Source: Rhizobium leguminosarum
GTDB lineage: Bacteria; Pseudomonadota; Alphaproteobacteria; Rhizobiales; Rhizobiaceae
DNA length: 64,000 nucleotides
NCBI RefSeq assembly: GCF_001679785.1
Contig: NZ_CP016286.1
Span: 1,426,001 to 1,490,000 of the forward strand
Reading direction: 5' to 3'
This document shows, one piece after another, positions 63,867 to 64,000 of the stretch (position 1 is its first letter; each line of letters opens with the position of its first letter). A program made the translations under genes and the position numbers. The notes below the pieces were generated by a model. The model searched no databases and was not told the DNA's origin. It saw only the letters and a program-made list of their open reading frames with translations.

Positions 63867-64000
63867 ATGACACGAGCCGGCACCCCGACCGTTGCGGAAC
63901 TGATGGCGCTTCTGGCGGCGAATGCTGCCGAGAACGTCGCGCTGCGGGCTGAGAGAGACGCCCTTGAGCAGCGTGTCTTCAAGCTCGAGGAAGAACTGGC
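63867..64000 (+). CDS. tnpC: IS66 TnpC transposase (partial, runs off window)
   Basis: The first 44 codons of the third IS66 gene: MTRAGTPTVAELMALLAANA then a coiled-coil rich in Glu/Leu/Arg (ALRAERDALEQRVFKLEEEL). This N-terminal leucine-zipper-like region is typical of IS66 TnpC. The catalytic part lies beyond 64000. The start is 41 bases after tnpB. Confidence 0.85.
   Translation, partial: MTRAGTPTVAELMALLAANAAENVALRAERDALEQRVFKLEEEL

Larger units (their letters stand above)
62969..64000 (+). mobile_element. IS66-family element, left part
   Basis: Starts with GTAAGCGCACAATTCC at 62969, the IS66-type terminal inverted repeat. It carries tnpA, tnpB and the beginning of tnpC in the canonical order. 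It runs off the window. IS66 elements duplicate 8 bp; the target here would be TGCGGAAC (62961-62968), expected again after the right end. Confidence 0.85.

Overview
The window is GC-rich alphaproteobacterial DNA. Its start carries a conserved rhizobial chromosomal block: gyrA, two divergent small membrane genes, coaD, two cyclophilins, queA and tgt. Gene content, codon use and intergenic palindromes point to a Rhizobium of the leguminosarum/etli group. Because gyrA is present, this is most likely chromosome rather than plasmid.

Layout: 1-7.7 kb is housekeeping (DNA topology, CoA, peptidyl-prolyl isomerases, queuosine tRNA modification). 7.7-13.5 kb holds a DUF4864 exported protein, a KAS II paralogue, an HxlR regulator with an inverted-repeat operator, a small membrane-protein gene apparently split by a palindromic repeat element, and a large RTX-type glycosidase-like protein. 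13.7-20.5 kb has a CUT1 sugar/phosphodiester-type ABC operon led by a metallophosphoesterase and faced by a LacI regulator. 20.6-29.5 kb has an M16 peptidase, a MarR-GNAT pair, an MFS exporter, a ureohydrolase, a CadC-like wHTH/TPR regulator and a YidB-like protein.

30.4-38 kb is a compact periplasmic copper-handling island. A leftward operon encodes a lipoprotein, an outer-membrane factor, a multicopper oxidase, a cupredoxin, a CusF-like protein and a DUF411 protein. A rightward set encodes a small Cys/His protein, a DUF305 protein, a Csp-type copper storage protein and a cytochrome c'. A 170-bp decayed copy of the 3' end of the peroxiredoxin gene at its right edge lies at its left edge, so direct repeats bracket the island. 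No copper regulator or P-type ATPase is visible in it.

38-50.3 kb: peroxiredoxin, a multidomain adenylyl cyclase/AAA/TPR protein, a ParDE-type toxin-antitoxin pair, a divergent acetolactate synthase with an unannotated branched-chain leader peptide and attenuator, and a CUT2 sugar ABC operon with a divergent LacI regulator.

50.3-64 kb is a mobile, partly decayed accessory region. It has a truncated and a complete copy of one IS in tandem, an AlkB remnant, a second DDE-type IS, and then a defence-like cluster: a small HTH protein, an AAA+ ATPase, a subtilisin-like S8 protease, and convergently a CHAT caspase-like protein with a partner gene. An IS66-family element cuts off the partner's 5' end and runs past the window end. 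The protease pair plus CHAT protein is the best candidate here for an uncharacterised immune or proteolytic signalling system.
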